Assembly (NCBI RefSeq): GCF_001295265.1
Contig: NZ_LJOD01000007.1
Location: 162,346 to 226,345, forward strand
Source of the DNA: Chryseobacterium indologenes
GTDB lineage: Bacteria; Bacteroidota; Bacteroidia; Flavobacteriales; Weeksellaceae
Length of the DNA: 64,000 nucleotides
Reading direction: 5' to 3'
Below, in pieces: positions 1-8,947 of this stretch. Within the stretch, counting starts at the first letter, position 1. Each line of letters opens with the position of its first letter. The notes under the pieces are model-generated. The model was given only the letters and a program-made list of their open reading frames with translations. It did no database searches and was not told the origin of the DNA. The position numbers were made by a program, and so were the translations under genes.

Positions 1-1013
1 GAATTACCTTTTGTTGTAGCAACCAATGTCCCGTTCTGGTAAACCCTATACCCGATTACATCTGCATCTGCACCGGGAGACCAGCTCAATGTAGTAAAAT
101 AAGCACCGGTTTGAACTGCTGCAAGATTAGACGGAGCCTGTGGGGCTACTGTGTCAGGAGCCTGCCCCCATATGGCTGTGACCCAGGAAGGATTATCTAT
201 AAAAGGATTTCTGTTCTTCTGAATAGCATACACCGCATTATTACGGTCTCTCTCCCTGTCCGAAACAGGATCCGCAGCGTGCCATTGTAATAACATCGCA
301 ATATAAGCAGGTTCAAAAGCCCTTTCTTCCGTACCATCCAGCGGATTGGTGTCCGAAGCAGGATTAGTGCTGTTATTAAAATTGAATGTTCCTAATTTTC
401 CTTCATACCTTACAGCAAAATAAAGCAGGCTTCTTGCAATATCCCCCCTGAATTCAGGAATCGGCTCATATACCCTGCCGGCATACGCCCAGTTAGGAAT
501 GCCACTATTGCCTATTTTTGACGAATTGGTAAAAGTATAATGAACCGTAGAATTAATTATCCCATATGGGAAATTACTTCTCAGCTGGTTGATTTTGGCA
601 TCGGTAGGAACTACATAAAACAGATCCGAATACATTGGATAATTACTGTAAAACGTACTCTGAGGCATCATGTGCTCCCTGTTCCATCCTTCGCCTTCAC
701 CTCCGGAACTCCCGATCATCTGAATGCTTGTATACTCATAAGCATCCGGTCCTGAAGGGATTTCAGAATAAATATCCAGCAGTAGCGTTGTATTGGAAGC
801 ATCGTGATCATAATACTTGTCAAGATCAGTCTGGTTATAGTAATTCTGAAGATCACCATAATGCCAGTTAATATTCTTCGCTGCAATAATATCGTGCAGC
901 TTTGTCTTCAGGGCATAGCCTGTAAGTCCGGCTGTTCCGTCGTAATATCCTGCCGGTGCCTGGGCAGACAGAAATGACGATATTAAGATAACAGGAAATA
1001 GCAGTTTTTTCAT
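1..1013 (-). CDS. Secreted endonuclease I family nuclease with fibronectin type III domain (3' end outside window)
   Basis: The reading frame starts at ATG 1013-1011 and stays open to the window edge, so 337 codons are seen and the C terminus is missing. Residues 1-18 form a signal peptide ending at Ser-Ala-Gln. A nuclease domain follows with the NREHMMPQS motif at residues 111-119, the His-metal signature of the endonuclease I (EndA/NucM, PF04231) family, which degrades DNA or RNA outside the cytoplasm. From about residue 285 an FnIII domain begins (APQAPSNLAA...LSWSPG). In Flavobacteriia this layout normally ends in a T9SS sorting domain, which would lie beyond position 1; that part is inference. 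It is divergent from the acyl-CoA dehydrogenase gene. I found no clear -7 box for it in the 190-bp gap. Confidence 0.85.
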   Translation of the reverse strand, partial: MKKLLFPVILISSFLSAQAPAGYYDGTAGLTGYALKTKLHDIIAAKNINWHYGDLQNYYNQTDLDKYYDHDASNTTLLLDIYSEIPSGPDAYEYTSIQMIGSSGGEGEGWNREHMMPQSTFYSNYPMYSDLFYVVPTDAKINQLRSNFPYGIINSTVHYTFTNSSKIGNSGIPNWAYAGRVYEPIPEFRGDIARSLLYFAVRYEGKLGTFNFNNSTNPASDTNPLDGTEERAFEPAYIAMLLQWHAADPVSDRERDRNNAVYAIQKNRNPFIDNPSWVTAIWGQAPDTVAPQAPSNLAAVQTGAYFTTLSWSPGADADVIGYRVYQNGTLVATTKGN

Positions 1014-1177
1014 ACCTTAAAAATTGGGAGGCTAAAGTAGTAAATTAAAACACTTAAAGTTCGGAAAATTTTATTAAAAAAACATTAATTATTAAAATAT
1101 AAAAAATTGAAAACGACTATTTTGCAAACAAACTATTATGGAGAAAATAATTTTTTTTAGCTTTCGTTCAATTTATT

Positions 1178-1185
1178 TATCTTTG
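1178..1185 (+). promoter_or_regulatory. -7 promoter element of the acyl-CoA dehydrogenase gene
   Basis: TATCTTTG matches the Bacteroidota -7 consensus TAnnTTTG and lies 19 bp before the ATG at 1205, giving a short 5' leader. No convincing -33 TTG is seen. Confidence 0.6.
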
Positions 1186-1204
1186 GGAACTAACTATTAT
1201 CTAT

Positions 1205-2344
1205 ATGAATACAGAGACTATTGACAACATCAAAATGATAGCTGAAACAGCAAGAGAATTCGCTGAGAAAAACATCAGACCGAATATTATGGAGTGGGAC
1301 GAGAGCCAGACGTTTCCAAAAGATCTTTTTCACCAACTGGGAGAAATGGGTTTTATGGGAATTGTAGTTCCTGAGCAGTATGGAGGTTCCGGTCTTGGCT
1401 ATCATGAATATGTTGCGATCCTGGATGAGATCTCTCAGGTAGACCCTTCTATTGGTCTTTCTGTAGCTGCACACAATTCACTTTGCACCAACCATATATA
1501 TGAGTTCGGAAATGAAGAGCAGAGAAACAAATGGCTTCCTCAGCTGGCTTCCGGAAAAGTAATCGGTGCATGGGGACTTACAGAACACAATACAGGTTCA
1601 GATTCCGGAGGGATGTCTACCACAGCCGTGAAAGATGGTGATGAATGGATCATCAACGGGGCTAAGAACTTTATTACCCACGCTATTTCCGGCGATATTG
1701 CCGTAGTAATGACCAGAACCGGTGAAAAAGGCGCGAAAAATAACTCCACAGCTTTCGTATTAGAAAAAGGAATGCCGGGATTCACTTCCGGAAAAAAGGA
1801 AAATAAATTAGGAATGCGTGCCTCTGAAACCGCAGAGCTTATTTTCGATAACGTACGCGTACCGGATTCCCACCGTCTTGGAGAAGTAGGTGAAGGATTC
1901 AAGCAGGCAATGAAAATTCTTGACGGAGGAAGAATCTCCATCGCTGCTTTAAGCTTAGGAACAGCAAGAGGAGCATACAAAGCAGCTTTAAAATATGCCA
2001 AAGAAAGACACCAGTTCGGAAAATCAATTTCTGAATTCCAGGCGATTAACTTTATGCTTGCTGATATGGCAACAGAAATTGATGCTGCAGAACTTCTTAT
2101 TCAGAGAGCTTCAACTCTTAAAAATGCAAAACAAAAAATGACTAAGGAAGGGGCAATGGCTAAGCTATATGCTTCTGAGGCGTGTGTAAGAATTTCCAAC
2201 AATGCTGTTCAGATCTTCGGGGGTTACGGATATACTAAAGACTTCCCTGCTGAGAAATTCTACAGAGACTCAAAACTGTGCACCATCGGTGAGGGTACTT
2301 CAGAAATTCAGAGATTGGTAATCGGAAGAGATATTACCAAATAA
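1205..2344 (+). CDS. Acyl-CoA dehydrogenase
   Basis: A 379-residue cytoplasmic FAD flavoenzyme that introduces the alpha-beta double bond in acyl-CoA during fatty-acid or branched-chain amino-acid degradation, passing electrons to ETF. The order is the family's: helical N domain (MGIVVPEQYGGSGL), beta domain (WGLTEHNTGSDSGG, FITHA) and helical C domain ending in GEGTSEIQRLVIGR, where Glu363 is in the position of the catalytic base of short/medium-chain enzymes. Length is typical. It stands alone with its own -7 promoter and a strong terminator. Substrate chain length cannot be told from sequence. Confidence 0.93.
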   Translation: MNTETIDNIKMIAETAREFAEKNIRPNIMEWDESQTFPKDLFHQLGEMGFMGIVVPEQYGGSGLGYHEYVAILDEISQVDPSIGLSVAAHNSLCTNHIYEFGNEEQRNKWLPQLASGKVIGAWGLTEHNTGSDSGGMSTTAVKDGDEWIINGAKNFITHAISGDIAVVMTRTGEKGAKNNSTAFVLEKGMPGFTSGKKENKLGMRASETAELIFDNVRVPDSHRLGEVGEGFKQAMKILDGGRISIAALSLGTARGAYKAALKYAKERHQFGKSISEFQAINFMLADMATEIDAAELLIQRASTLKNAKQKMTKEGAMAKLYASEACVRISNNAVQIFGGYGYTKDFPAEKFYRDSKLCTIGEGTSEIQRLVIGRDITK

Positions 2345-2368
2345 TTAGAAATATTTCATCAATAAATG

Positions 2369-2405
2369 AATAGCATACGTATTTTGCGTATGCTATTTTC
2401 TTTTT
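2369..2405 (+). terminator. Rho-independent terminator after the acyl-CoA dehydrogenase gene
   Basis: An 11-bp perfect stem, AATAGCATACG paired with CGTATGCTATT, has a 7-nt loop and is followed by a T-rich tail. Confidence 0.85.
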
Positions 2406-2485
2406 CAGAGATAATATATTTTCAATTACATTCAATGTATTGCATAATATTTTAAACGAATTATCTAAAATTTTCTTAAATAAAT

Positions 2486-2518
2486 TTGTTTTTCGTAATA
2501 TAAATTTTATTAGCTTTG
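2486..2518 (+). promoter_or_regulatory. Putative promoter of the reprolysin-like metalloprotease
   Basis: The -7 box TAGCTTTG (2511-2518) lies 30 bp before the ATG at 2548, with a TTG 22 nt upstream. A second TAnnTTTG (TAAATTTG, 2481-2488) overlaps that TTG, so the exact start site is ambiguous. Confidence 0.45.
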
Positions 2519-2547
2519 ATATTCCACAATCAAAACAAATAATTAAT

Positions 2548-5478
2548 ATGAAAAAACAATTCTCCATGATTGGGATGCTTCTTATTACAGGTATCTCATT
2601 CGCGCAGACAGACCGTCTATGGACTGAAGGTTCTAAAAAAGTTTCTTCAGAGGTTTTTGAAAACAAAACCAATATCAGCAACCCTAAGGTTTACAGCCTG
2701 GACATCAACGGACTGAAAAACGTACTGGCCAAAGCACCTAAAAGGCTTGCTCCGGGAGAAAAATCAGAAATCATTATTTCGTTTCCTAATTCTGAAGGAA
2801 AAATGGAAAACTTCAAAGTAAGAGAGCATTCCAATTTTGATCCTCAGCTTGCGGCAAAATATCCGGATATCAAATCTTATGTTGGAGAAGGTTTAAGTGA
2901 CCCGAACTCTACCGTTTACTTCAGCGTTTCTCCGCTAGGTCTGTCTTCCATGGAAATTTACGGCGACAGGTCCGCTGTTTTTATTGAACCCTATACAAAA
3001 GATCTTTCTACGTATGTGGTTTACAAAAAGTCTGATAAAAAAGACGATCTAAGCAAATTTGAATGTACGGTAATTGATGTTGCACAGAAAGGTGTTTCCA
3101 ATGCAGGTCTTGCTGCAAGACCTAATGCAGATGATGCCAAATTAAGAACATTCAGACTTGCACTATCCTGCACAGGAGAATATACCACCTATTTCGGCGG
3201 AACCAAAGCTAATGCACTAGCCGCCATGAACACAACCATGACCCGCGTAAACGGCGTTTTCGAAAAAGACTTCGCTGCAAGAATGGTTCTTATTGCCAAT
3301 AATGACGCTGTTATTTACACCAACGCTTCTACAGACCCTTACTCTGCAGCTTCAGGAATGAGTAGCTGGAATTCCCAGCTTCAAAGTACCCTGACCTCGG
3401 TAATTGGTGAAGCAAATTATGACATCGGACACCTGTTCGGGGCTTCCGGAGGCGGCGGGAATGCAGGATGTATCGGCTGTATCTGTACCAACGGATCAAA
3501 AGGAAGCGGCTACACTTCTCCGGCAGACGGCATTCCTTCCGGTGATAATTTTGATATTGATTATGTAGCCCATGAAATGGGGCACCAGTTTGGAGGAAAT
3601 CACACGTTCTCTCATGGAAATGAAGGAACAGGTGTCAATATGGAACCAGGTTCCGGATCAACCATTATGGGATACGCAGGAATTACAGCACAGGATGTAC
3701 AGCCACACTCAGATGCATTTTTCCATGCAGTGAGTATTCAGCAGATTACCAATAATATTAAAGCTAAAACCTGTCCGGTAAGCACCTCTACAGGAAACTC
3801 CATTCCTACAGCAAACGCCGGCCTTGATTATACGATTCCAAAAGGCACACCTTTCATGCTGACCGGAACAGGAACAGATGCGAACGGGGACTCACTCACT
3901 TACATCTGGGAACAGATGGATAATGCTTCGTCTTCGCAAACCGGGGCCAGCTCTGCCGCAAGTGCCACAAAAGCTTCAGGACCTACTTTCAGATCATGGG
4001 CTCCAACCGTTTCTCCTGTAAGATATTTTCCAAGAATGGCTTCTATCCTTACCGGAGCAACAACTACTGCAGGATCCGAAATTACAGTAGAGGCCTTATC
4101 TAATGTAGCCAGAACACTGAATTTCAGATTTACGGTTCGGGATAACAGAGCCGGAGGTGCCGGAAACAATTCAGACGATGCGGTAATTACCGTTAACGGA
4201 ACAGCAGGTCCTTTCAGCATCACCTCACAAAATTCAGCCACAACCTACGCAGGCGGAAGTTCTCAAACTGTAACATGGAACGTAGCCGGAACTACAGCCA
4301 ATGGAGTAAACGCAGCTAATGTGGATATTCTTTGGTCTACAGACAACGGTAATACATGGACTACTCTTCTGTCCGGAACACCAAACGACGGATCTCAGGC
4401 GGTAACCATTCCGAATTCATCTACAACAACCGGAAGATTGATGGTAAAAGGGTCAAACCATATTTTCTTTGACGTCAACAATGCCAATATTACTGTAAAT
4501 GCAGGCTCAGGCGGAACAGACACTGTTGCCCCTACTGCTCCTACCCTTGCAGCTTCCGGAACAACAGCCACAAGTACCAATCTTTCATGGAGCGGAGCTA
4601 CTGATAACGTAGCCGTAACAGGATATGATGTGTATATGAACGGTTCTGTGATTGGAAATACAGCCTCTACAACTTATACTGTAACAGGCTTAAGCCCTGC
4701 AACCACTTACAATTTCAGTATAAAAGCTAAAGATGCCGCCGGAAATACATCTCCTTCCAGCAATACCGTAAGTGTAACAACACTTTCAGGAGGTACGGTA
4801 ACCTACTGCTCTTCATCAGCCAGCAATACCGCAGATGAAAGAATTGGAAATGTAAAATTCGGAACTATCAATAATACCTCAACAGGAACTGCAGGCTATG
4901 AAAACTTCACATCTGTTTCTACCAATGTTACCAGAGAAAGCTCTTACACCATTTCTATAACTCCTGTATGGACTTCAACCAAATATAGTGAAGCTTATGC
5001 AGTGTATATAGACTATAACGGAGATGGTGATTTTACCGACAGCGGAGAATTAGCATGGTCTAAAGCAGGCTCTACCACAACTCCGGTAACGGGAAGCATT
5101 ACTATTCCTGCAACCGCAGCCATTGGTTCTACAAGAATGAGAGTAATGATGAAATACAGCTCTATTCCAACGTCATCATGTGAAGCCTATACTTATGGAC
5201 AGGTAGAAGATTATACGCTTAATATTGTTTCTTCAGGAAGAGGAGACCTTTCTGATACAAAAAATCTGATCACCGATATTAAACTGTATCCAAATCCTGT
5301 AAAAGATATCATGCATATTTCAAATACTTCTTCCGAGGATTACAAAATATTTGATATGGGTGGAAAACTCATCAATTCAGGAAAGCTGGACAGAGGAAGC
5401 GTGAATGTAAGCAGTCTTATCAAAGGAGCTTATATGATCCAGATTGGAGAAATCTCTAAAAGATTCATCAAGAATTAA
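2548..5478 (+). CDS. Secreted reprolysin-like zinc metalloprotease with FnIII, GEVED and T9SS sorting domains
   Basis: The frame is open from 2440, but ATG 2548 opens directly with a signal peptide (MKKQFSMIGMLLITGISFAQ), so 2548 is chosen, giving 976 residues. After a propeptide-like region comes a metzincin catalytic domain with HEMGHQFGGNH at residues 342-352 (three His zinc ligands and the catalytic Glu). Then come a bacterial Ig/PKD-like stretch, an FnIII domain from about 657, a GEVED domain (about 751-892, with YIDYNGDGDF) and a C-terminal sorting domain from about 912 (LYPNPVKD, FDMGGKLI). It is therefore expected to cross the outer membrane by T9SS as a secreted protease. It is monocistronic with its own terminator. 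Confidence 0.9.
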   Translation: MKKQFSMIGMLLITGISFAQTDRLWTEGSKKVSSEVFENKTNISNPKVYSLDINGLKNVLAKAPKRLAPGEKSEIIISFPNSEGKMENFKVREHSNFDPQLAAKYPDIKSYVGEGLSDPNSTVYFSVSPLGLSSMEIYGDRSAVFIEPYTKDLSTYVVYKKSDKKDDLSKFECTVIDVAQKGVSNAGLAARPNADDAKLRTFRLALSCTGEYTTYFGGTKANALAAMNTTMTRVNGVFEKDFAARMVLIANNDAVIYTNASTDPYSAASGMSSWNSQLQSTLTSVIGEANYDIGHLFGASGGGGNAGCIGCICTNGSKGSGYTSPADGIPSGDNFDIDYVAHEMGHQFGGNHTFSHGNEGTGVNMEPGSGSTIMGYAGITAQDVQPHSDAFFHAVSIQQITNNIKAKTCPVSTSTGNSIPTANAGLDYTIPKGTPFMLTGTGTDANGDSLTYIWEQMDNASSSQTGASSAASATKASGPTFRSWAPTVSPVRYFPRMASILTGATTTAGSEITVEALSNVARTLNFRFTVRDNRAGGAGNNSDDAVITVNGTAGPFSITSQNSATTYAGGSSQTVTWNVAGTTANGVNAANVDILWSTDNGNTWTTLLSGTPNDGSQAVTIPNSSTTTGRLMVKGSNHIFFDVNNANITVNAGSGGTDTVAPTAPTLAASGTTATSTNLSWSGATDNVAVTGYDVYMNGSVIGNTASTTYTVTGLSPATTYNFSIKAKDAAGNTSPSSNTVSVTTLSGGTVTYCSSSASNTADERIGNVKFGTINNTSTGTAGYENFTSVSTNVTRESSYTISITPVWTSTKYSEAYAVYIDYNGDGDFTDSGELAWSKAGSTTTPVTGSITIPATAAIGSTRMRVMMKYSSIPTSSCEAYTYGQVEDYTLNIVSSGRGDLSDTKNLITDIKLYPNPVKDIMHISNTSSEDYKIFDMGGKLINSGKLDRGSVNVSSLIKGAYMIQIGEISKRFIKN

Positions 5479-5505
5479 TAACCATTTTTTATACTACGAT
5501 GTGAA

Positions 5506-5534
5506 AGGCCGTTCAATTATTGAGCGGTCTTTTT
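5506..5534 (+). terminator. Rho-independent terminator after the metalloprotease gene
   Basis: An 11-bp stem (AGGCCGTTCAA with TTGAGCGGTCT, two G-T pairs) with a 3-nt loop is followed by TTTT. Confidence 0.8.
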
Positions 5535-5867
5535 ATTGTACAATCAATGTATTCAAATAATATATATTAAAAGCTATATTATTAACACAATTAATACATC
5601 AATCGTAATTTATATGAATAAAATTCACAATAATGTATTTTTTTGATTTAAATTTACAACTCAAATGCCTATTCATTGTACTGTTTACCCAAAGGTATTT
5701 AAGGGAATACTGAAGCTGATCTCTATGGTTACTGTTTCCTGAAAATTAACTGCGGTCATCTGAAGTACACTTTAAACGGTTAAAAATATCATAAAACCTG
5801 CCGGTTCTGTAGACATTCTTCTCTCTTAAATACTTAATTAAATCATTACATAATTTAAATTATTTAT
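5535..5867 (+). other. Intergenic stretch without recognisable gene
   Basis: About 330 bp of AT-rich sequence lie before the TNT-domain lipoprotein gene. No ORF longer than about 25 codons and no exact TAnnTTTG box in the last 100 bp were found, so the promoter of the next gene is not identified. Confidence 0.5.
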
Positions 5868-6572
5868 ATGAAACATTTATTTAAGTACATTTTATTTTTC
5901 TCAATGGCCTTTTTCTCAATGGCCTGCAGCTCAGACAGAGAAGATGAAAACACAGGAAACGTTACGCATGTATTCTATAAAAATGCGGATGAACTTGCAG
6001 CCACGTATGATCCGGTCGGAGCAGTAGGATCCGAAGCCAGAAATTACGTTTTTGATCTTTACAAGCAGGGCAGATGGACTGAAATGGAATACTTTTTCAC
6101 GGGTAATAACCTGAATGGAGGATGGCCTCCGGCCAATGGAGGTTATAATATTGTAGATGATGTTCCTATCCTGGCTGGACAAAAATTTGACCGGTACAGC
6201 GGAGCCATCGGAAACTATGACGGAACCGGAATCCCCACTCTGGGAGGAAGTTTCACAAGTCCGATCATTAACGGATATACCTACACCTTCACCCAAAGAG
6301 CCCTGAACCAGCCGGAAAACAAATATGATTTTTATTATGAAATAGATGTTCTGAATTCATTACCTTTCCAGTCTCAGACGGCAGATATTATTCCGTGGTT
6401 TAATCAGGCTGGAAATGGCAGACAGACCATGTGGAAAATCCCGATTGATCCTGCTACGGGCTACCAGAAGACATGGAATAAACTGGCAGCAGAAGGATAT
6501 GTAAAAATTACCATCAAGAAAAGTCCAAGCGGAAAATATAACAATCTGGCAGGTACGGTTATTCAGCAATAA
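5868..6572 (+). CDS. Lipoprotein with TNT-like (NAD+ glycohydrolase toxin) domain
   Basis: A 234-residue protein with a lipoprotein signal peptide and lipobox ending at Cys20 (SMAC-SSD). Residues about 85-190 match the layout I know for the tuberculosis necrotizing toxin domain (TNT, PF14021): a WPP...GG start (86-92), a FDRYSG segment (107-112), QRAL (143-146), YYEIDVLN and PWFNQAGNGRQ (176-186), whose final Gln is a candidate for the conserved catalytic Gln. TNT domains hydrolyse NAD+ and kill cells. Here the domain is carried on an envelope lipoprotein rather than a large delivery protein, and about 45 extra residues follow it. A small gene 11 bp downstream could be its immunity partner. 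The family call is from motif memory; activity is inference. Confidence 0.7.
   Translation: MKHLFKYILFFSMAFFSMACSSDREDENTGNVTHVFYKNADELAATYDPVGAVGSEARNYVFDLYKQGRWTEMEYFFTGNNLNGGWPPANGGYNIVDDVPILAGQKFDRYSGAIGNYDGTGIPTLGGSFTSPIINGYTYTFTQRALNQPENKYDFYYEIDVLNSLPFQSQTADIIPWFNQAGNGRQTMWKIPIDPATGYQKTWNKLAAEGYVKITIKKSPSGKYNNLAGTVIQQ
5895..5924 (+). repeat. Perfect 15-bp tandem duplication inside the signal-peptide codons
   Basis: TTTTTCTCAATGGCC occurs twice head to tail (5895-5909, 5910-5924), encoding Phe-Phe-Ser-Met-Ala twice in frame, just before the lipobox Cys of the TNT-like lipoprotein. Confidence 0.95.
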
Positions 6573-6583
6573 AAAACATTTAA

Positions 6584-7006
6584 ATGTATTCAATATCAAC
6601 AAAAATAAGCATCAGCAAAAAAGCCCTCATTGAAAAGAGCACTTTCACCAATGATGAAACCAGCCCTTCGGTTATGGCAAAATTCATCTGCTGTGACTGC
6701 AGTCATGAAAACACAGTTGAAATCATTCCCTATCAATCCGGATTTCCTGTTTTCCAGCTGTATCATGAAGATAAAATACTATCTAAAAACGCATTGCTGC
6801 AAAATGGAATGGCTGCTGCAACCCCGCAAGAGATGCTTCATTTCGGAGAACTGACCGTAGGAAATTTACCCACTTTATATTTCGGAACCAGCTGTAAAAC
6901 CTGTCCTGCAAAGTATATCGGCATATTTAGCTATGGAGAAAAACAGCCCGGACTAACTGTATTACAGATTTCAGGCATATGGAAATATGAGGAAATAAGG
7001 CATTGA
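6584..7006 (+). CDS. Small Cys-pair protein next to the TNT-like gene, candidate immunity protein
   Basis: A 140-residue protein without signal peptide, starting 11 bp after the TNT-like lipoprotein and sharing its terminator, so the two are probably co-transcribed. It holds two Cys clusters, CCDC (about residues 36-39) and CKTC (about 104-107), spaced like a zinc or disulfide pair. I do not recognise a named family. A cytoplasmic partner that neutralises the NAD-glycohydrolase would fit the context, but nothing in the sequence proves it. Confidence 0.6.
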   Translation: MYSISTKISISKKALIEKSTFTNDETSPSVMAKFICCDCSHENTVEIIPYQSGFPVFQLYHEDKILSKNALLQNGMAAATPQEMLHFGELTVGNLPTLYFGTSCKTCPAKYIGIFSYGEKQPGLTVLQISGIWKYEEIRH

Positions 7007-7038
7007 TATTGAATGCTATTGACAAACAATCAAAAATA

Positions 7039-7069
7039 AAATCCACCGTTCTATGCTGTGGATTTTTTA
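7039..7069 (+). terminator. Rho-independent terminator after the TNT-like operon
   Basis: The 8-bp stem AAATCCAC / GTGGATTT is followed by TTTTA. Confidence 0.75.
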
Positions 7070-7266
7070 TTGCTGGCAGATGAGCAGATTGAACAGGTTT
7101 TATTGATATTAAAACAACTGTCTATTTGTAAGAAAGTTATAGGCCCCTGAATTCTTCACAAACTATTTTTAAGACTTAAGCTCTCATCAAATTATTAAAA
7201 CACAGCTCACTGCTTATTGACGGCACGATTATCACAGTAGAATTTCCCCATTTACAAATCGTTTTC

Positions 7267-7274
7267 TATCTTTG
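7267..7274 (+). promoter_or_regulatory. -7 promoter element of the MazG-like operon
   Basis: TATCTTTG lies 17 bp before ATG 7292 and is the only strong box in the 285-bp gap. Confidence 0.6.
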
Positions 7275-7291
7275 CGTAAATAAAAAATTTC

Positions 7292-7759
7292 ATGGATAAA
7301 ATTGACAGCCTGAACCAAGTAGCAGAATTCCATACTACTTTCAAAGCCCCTATTTTAGATACTCCGCAAATTCCTTCACCTGAAAGATGCAATCTTAGAG
7401 TAGAACTTTTACAGGAAGAACTTAATGAGCTGAAGCAGGCTATTGCCGATAATAATATTGTAGAAATTGCTGATGCTCTGTGTGATCTTCAGTATGTTTT
7501 AAGCGGTGCGGTACTTGAATTCGGACTTGGCAGTAAATTTGTAGAGCTATTCAACGAAGTTCAGCGTTCCAATATGTCGAAGGCTTGTGATAATGAAGAA
7601 CAGGCACAGGAAACCGTTGAGTTTTATAAAGCAAAGGAAGTAGAGTCTTTTTATGAAAAGTCTGGAGAAAAGTTCAATGTTTACAGAAAGGCGGATCATA
7701 AAGTATTAAAAAACAAATACTACTCCCCTGCAGATCTGAAAACAATTATCGAAAAATAA
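7292..7759 (+). CDS. MazG-like nucleoside triphosphate pyrophosphohydrolase
   Basis: A 155-residue all-alpha NTP pyrophosphohydrolase. The metal-binding motifs of the superfamily (MazG/dUTPase/HisE, PF01503) are visible as EELNEL (residues 42-47) and EIADALCDL (58-66), spaced as usual. These enzymes hydrolyse non-canonical or damaged NTPs to NMP and PPi. It is the first gene of a probable operon: the next ORF begins 1 bp after its stop. The substrate is not predictable. Confidence 0.8.
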   Translation: MDKIDSLNQVAEFHTTFKAPILDTPQIPSPERCNLRVELLQEELNELKQAIADNNIVEIADALCDLQYVLSGAVLEFGLGSKFVELFNEVQRSNMSKACDNEEQAQETVEFYKAKEVESFYEKSGEKFNVYRKADHKVLKNKYYSPADLKTIIEK

Positions 7760-7760
7760 T

Positions 7761-8327
7761 ATGAAGAAATTTATTACAAAGATTGTTGCCGTTTCAAGTA
7801 TCGCCCTGGCAGCCCAGCAGTTCAGCGCTCAAAAAGTGGTGGTAAACCGTGAAGTAGAGACTCAGAATGACGGTAAAATGCTTTTGGGAAATCAGCTGAA
7901 AGATCAGTTTTTAAAAGCTCCGTATGCAGACTGGTATGTAAAGGAACATGATGAATATGCTCTTGACCAGAAAGCGATCAGCGAGCTGAAAAAGGCAAAA
8001 TTAAACACTTATTCCCTTGTTGTTTTCATGGGAACATGGTGTGAAGACAGCCACAGAGATTTTCCAAGACTGATGAGAATTCTGGAAGAGCTGAAATACC
8101 CGGACAATAAAATGACCATTATTGCCGTAAACAGGAAAAAGGAGTCTCCCGACGGGGAAGAAGTCCGTTATAACATTCAGAAGGTTCCTACCATTATTGT
8201 AGAAAAATACGGAAAAGAAATCGGAAGAATTATTGAAATGCCTACAACCGGTTATATTGAAAGAGATCTGGTTGAAATCCTGAAAAAAGATGACGGTTCT
8301 GTAATTAAAGAAATTTTTGGCAAATAA
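7761..8327 (+). CDS. Exported thioredoxin-fold protein with WCxxS site
   Basis: A 188-residue protein with a signal peptide ending near FSAQ (residue 24). The thioredoxin fold is shown by VVFMGTWCEDS (residues 88-97) and the cis-proline loop VPT (142-144). The second redox Cys is replaced by Ser97, leaving Cys94 alone, so it may act as a monothiol reductase or isomerase-like periplasmic protein rather than a classical oxidoreductase. It sits between the MazG-like gene and the DUF4230 gene; the three look like one transcript. Confidence 0.75.
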   Translation: MKKFITKIVAVSSIALAAQQFSAQKVVVNREVETQNDGKMLLGNQLKDQFLKAPYADWYVKEHDEYALDQKAISELKKAKLNTYSLVVFMGTWCEDSHRDFPRLMRILEELKYPDNKMTIIAVNRKKESPDGEEVRYNIQKVPTIIVEKYGKEIGRIIEMPTTGYIERDLVEILKKDDGSVIKEIFGK

Positions 8328-8934
8328 GTTGAGAAATTATAAGGTAATCATATCGTTTGCAGCAGGAGTTCTTGCTATGCTGATTCTGTTCTTCGGTCTT
8401 AAATCATGTCTGAATCTCGGTGGAAAAACGGAACAGTCAGATTATTATATCCTGACTAATCAGATCTCCAAGATGAATAAAATGGTAGTGATGGAACAGA
8501 ACACTTCCAGTATGCAGAAAACCAAAATGGGTTATGAAGTGTTTGGGAAGGAAGTTTCAAGCAACAGCATCATTACGTATACAAAAACCAATGCTCAGGT
8601 TTCCTATGATCTGAACAAAATGAAGATAGAAGTGGATTCTATCAACAAAAAGCTGATCATTACCGAACTTCCTGATGCCGATATAAGAATTACCCCAAAC
8701 GTTGAAATTCAGTCTCTGGATGATTCTTTCTTCAACAGAATTTCTGAAAAAGATATTAAGAACGTAACCCAGAAAGCCAAGGAAACTGCTATAAAATCTA
8801 TTGATCAGAACCAGCTGCGAACTGAAGGACGTAAACAATTAATGGAAAATCTGAATAATATTTTCGTTTTGGCAAAAGCTTTGAATTATACTATAGAAGA
8901 TAAAACCGGCAAACTCGGTATTTTAGGACTCTAA
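8317..8934 (+). CDS. DUF4230 family membrane-anchored protein
   Basis: About 205 residues with one N-terminal transmembrane segment (VIISFAAGVLAMLILFFGL) followed by a soluble domain of the Bacteroidota DUF4230 type (KMVVMEQN, VSYDLNKMKIEVDS, ITELPDADI). There is no ATG; the possible starts are TTG 8317, overlapping the upstream gene by 11 nt, or TTG 8329, just after its stop. The function of the family is unknown. It follows the thioredoxin-like gene without a gap. Confidence 0.7.
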   Translation: MANKLRNYKVIISFAAGVLAMLILFFGLKSCLNLGGKTEQSDYYILTNQISKMNKMVVMEQNTSSMQKTKMGYEVFGKEVSSNSIITYTKTNAQVSYDLNKMKIEVDSINKKLIITELPDADIRITPNVEIQSLDDSFFNRISEKDIKNVTQKAKETAIKSIDQNQLRTEGRKQLMENLNNIFVLAKALNYTIEDKTGKLGILGL

Positions 8935-8947
8935 AAATATAGAAGCT

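Noticed and set aside
540..871. Two plus-strand ORFs of 71 and 78 codons near the left end
   Set aside because: They are antisense to the endonuclease I gene, whose motifs are readable on the minus strand.
2440..2547. 36-codon N-terminal extension of the metalloprotease
   Set aside because: It lies over the promoter boxes and would bury the signal peptide that starts at 2548.
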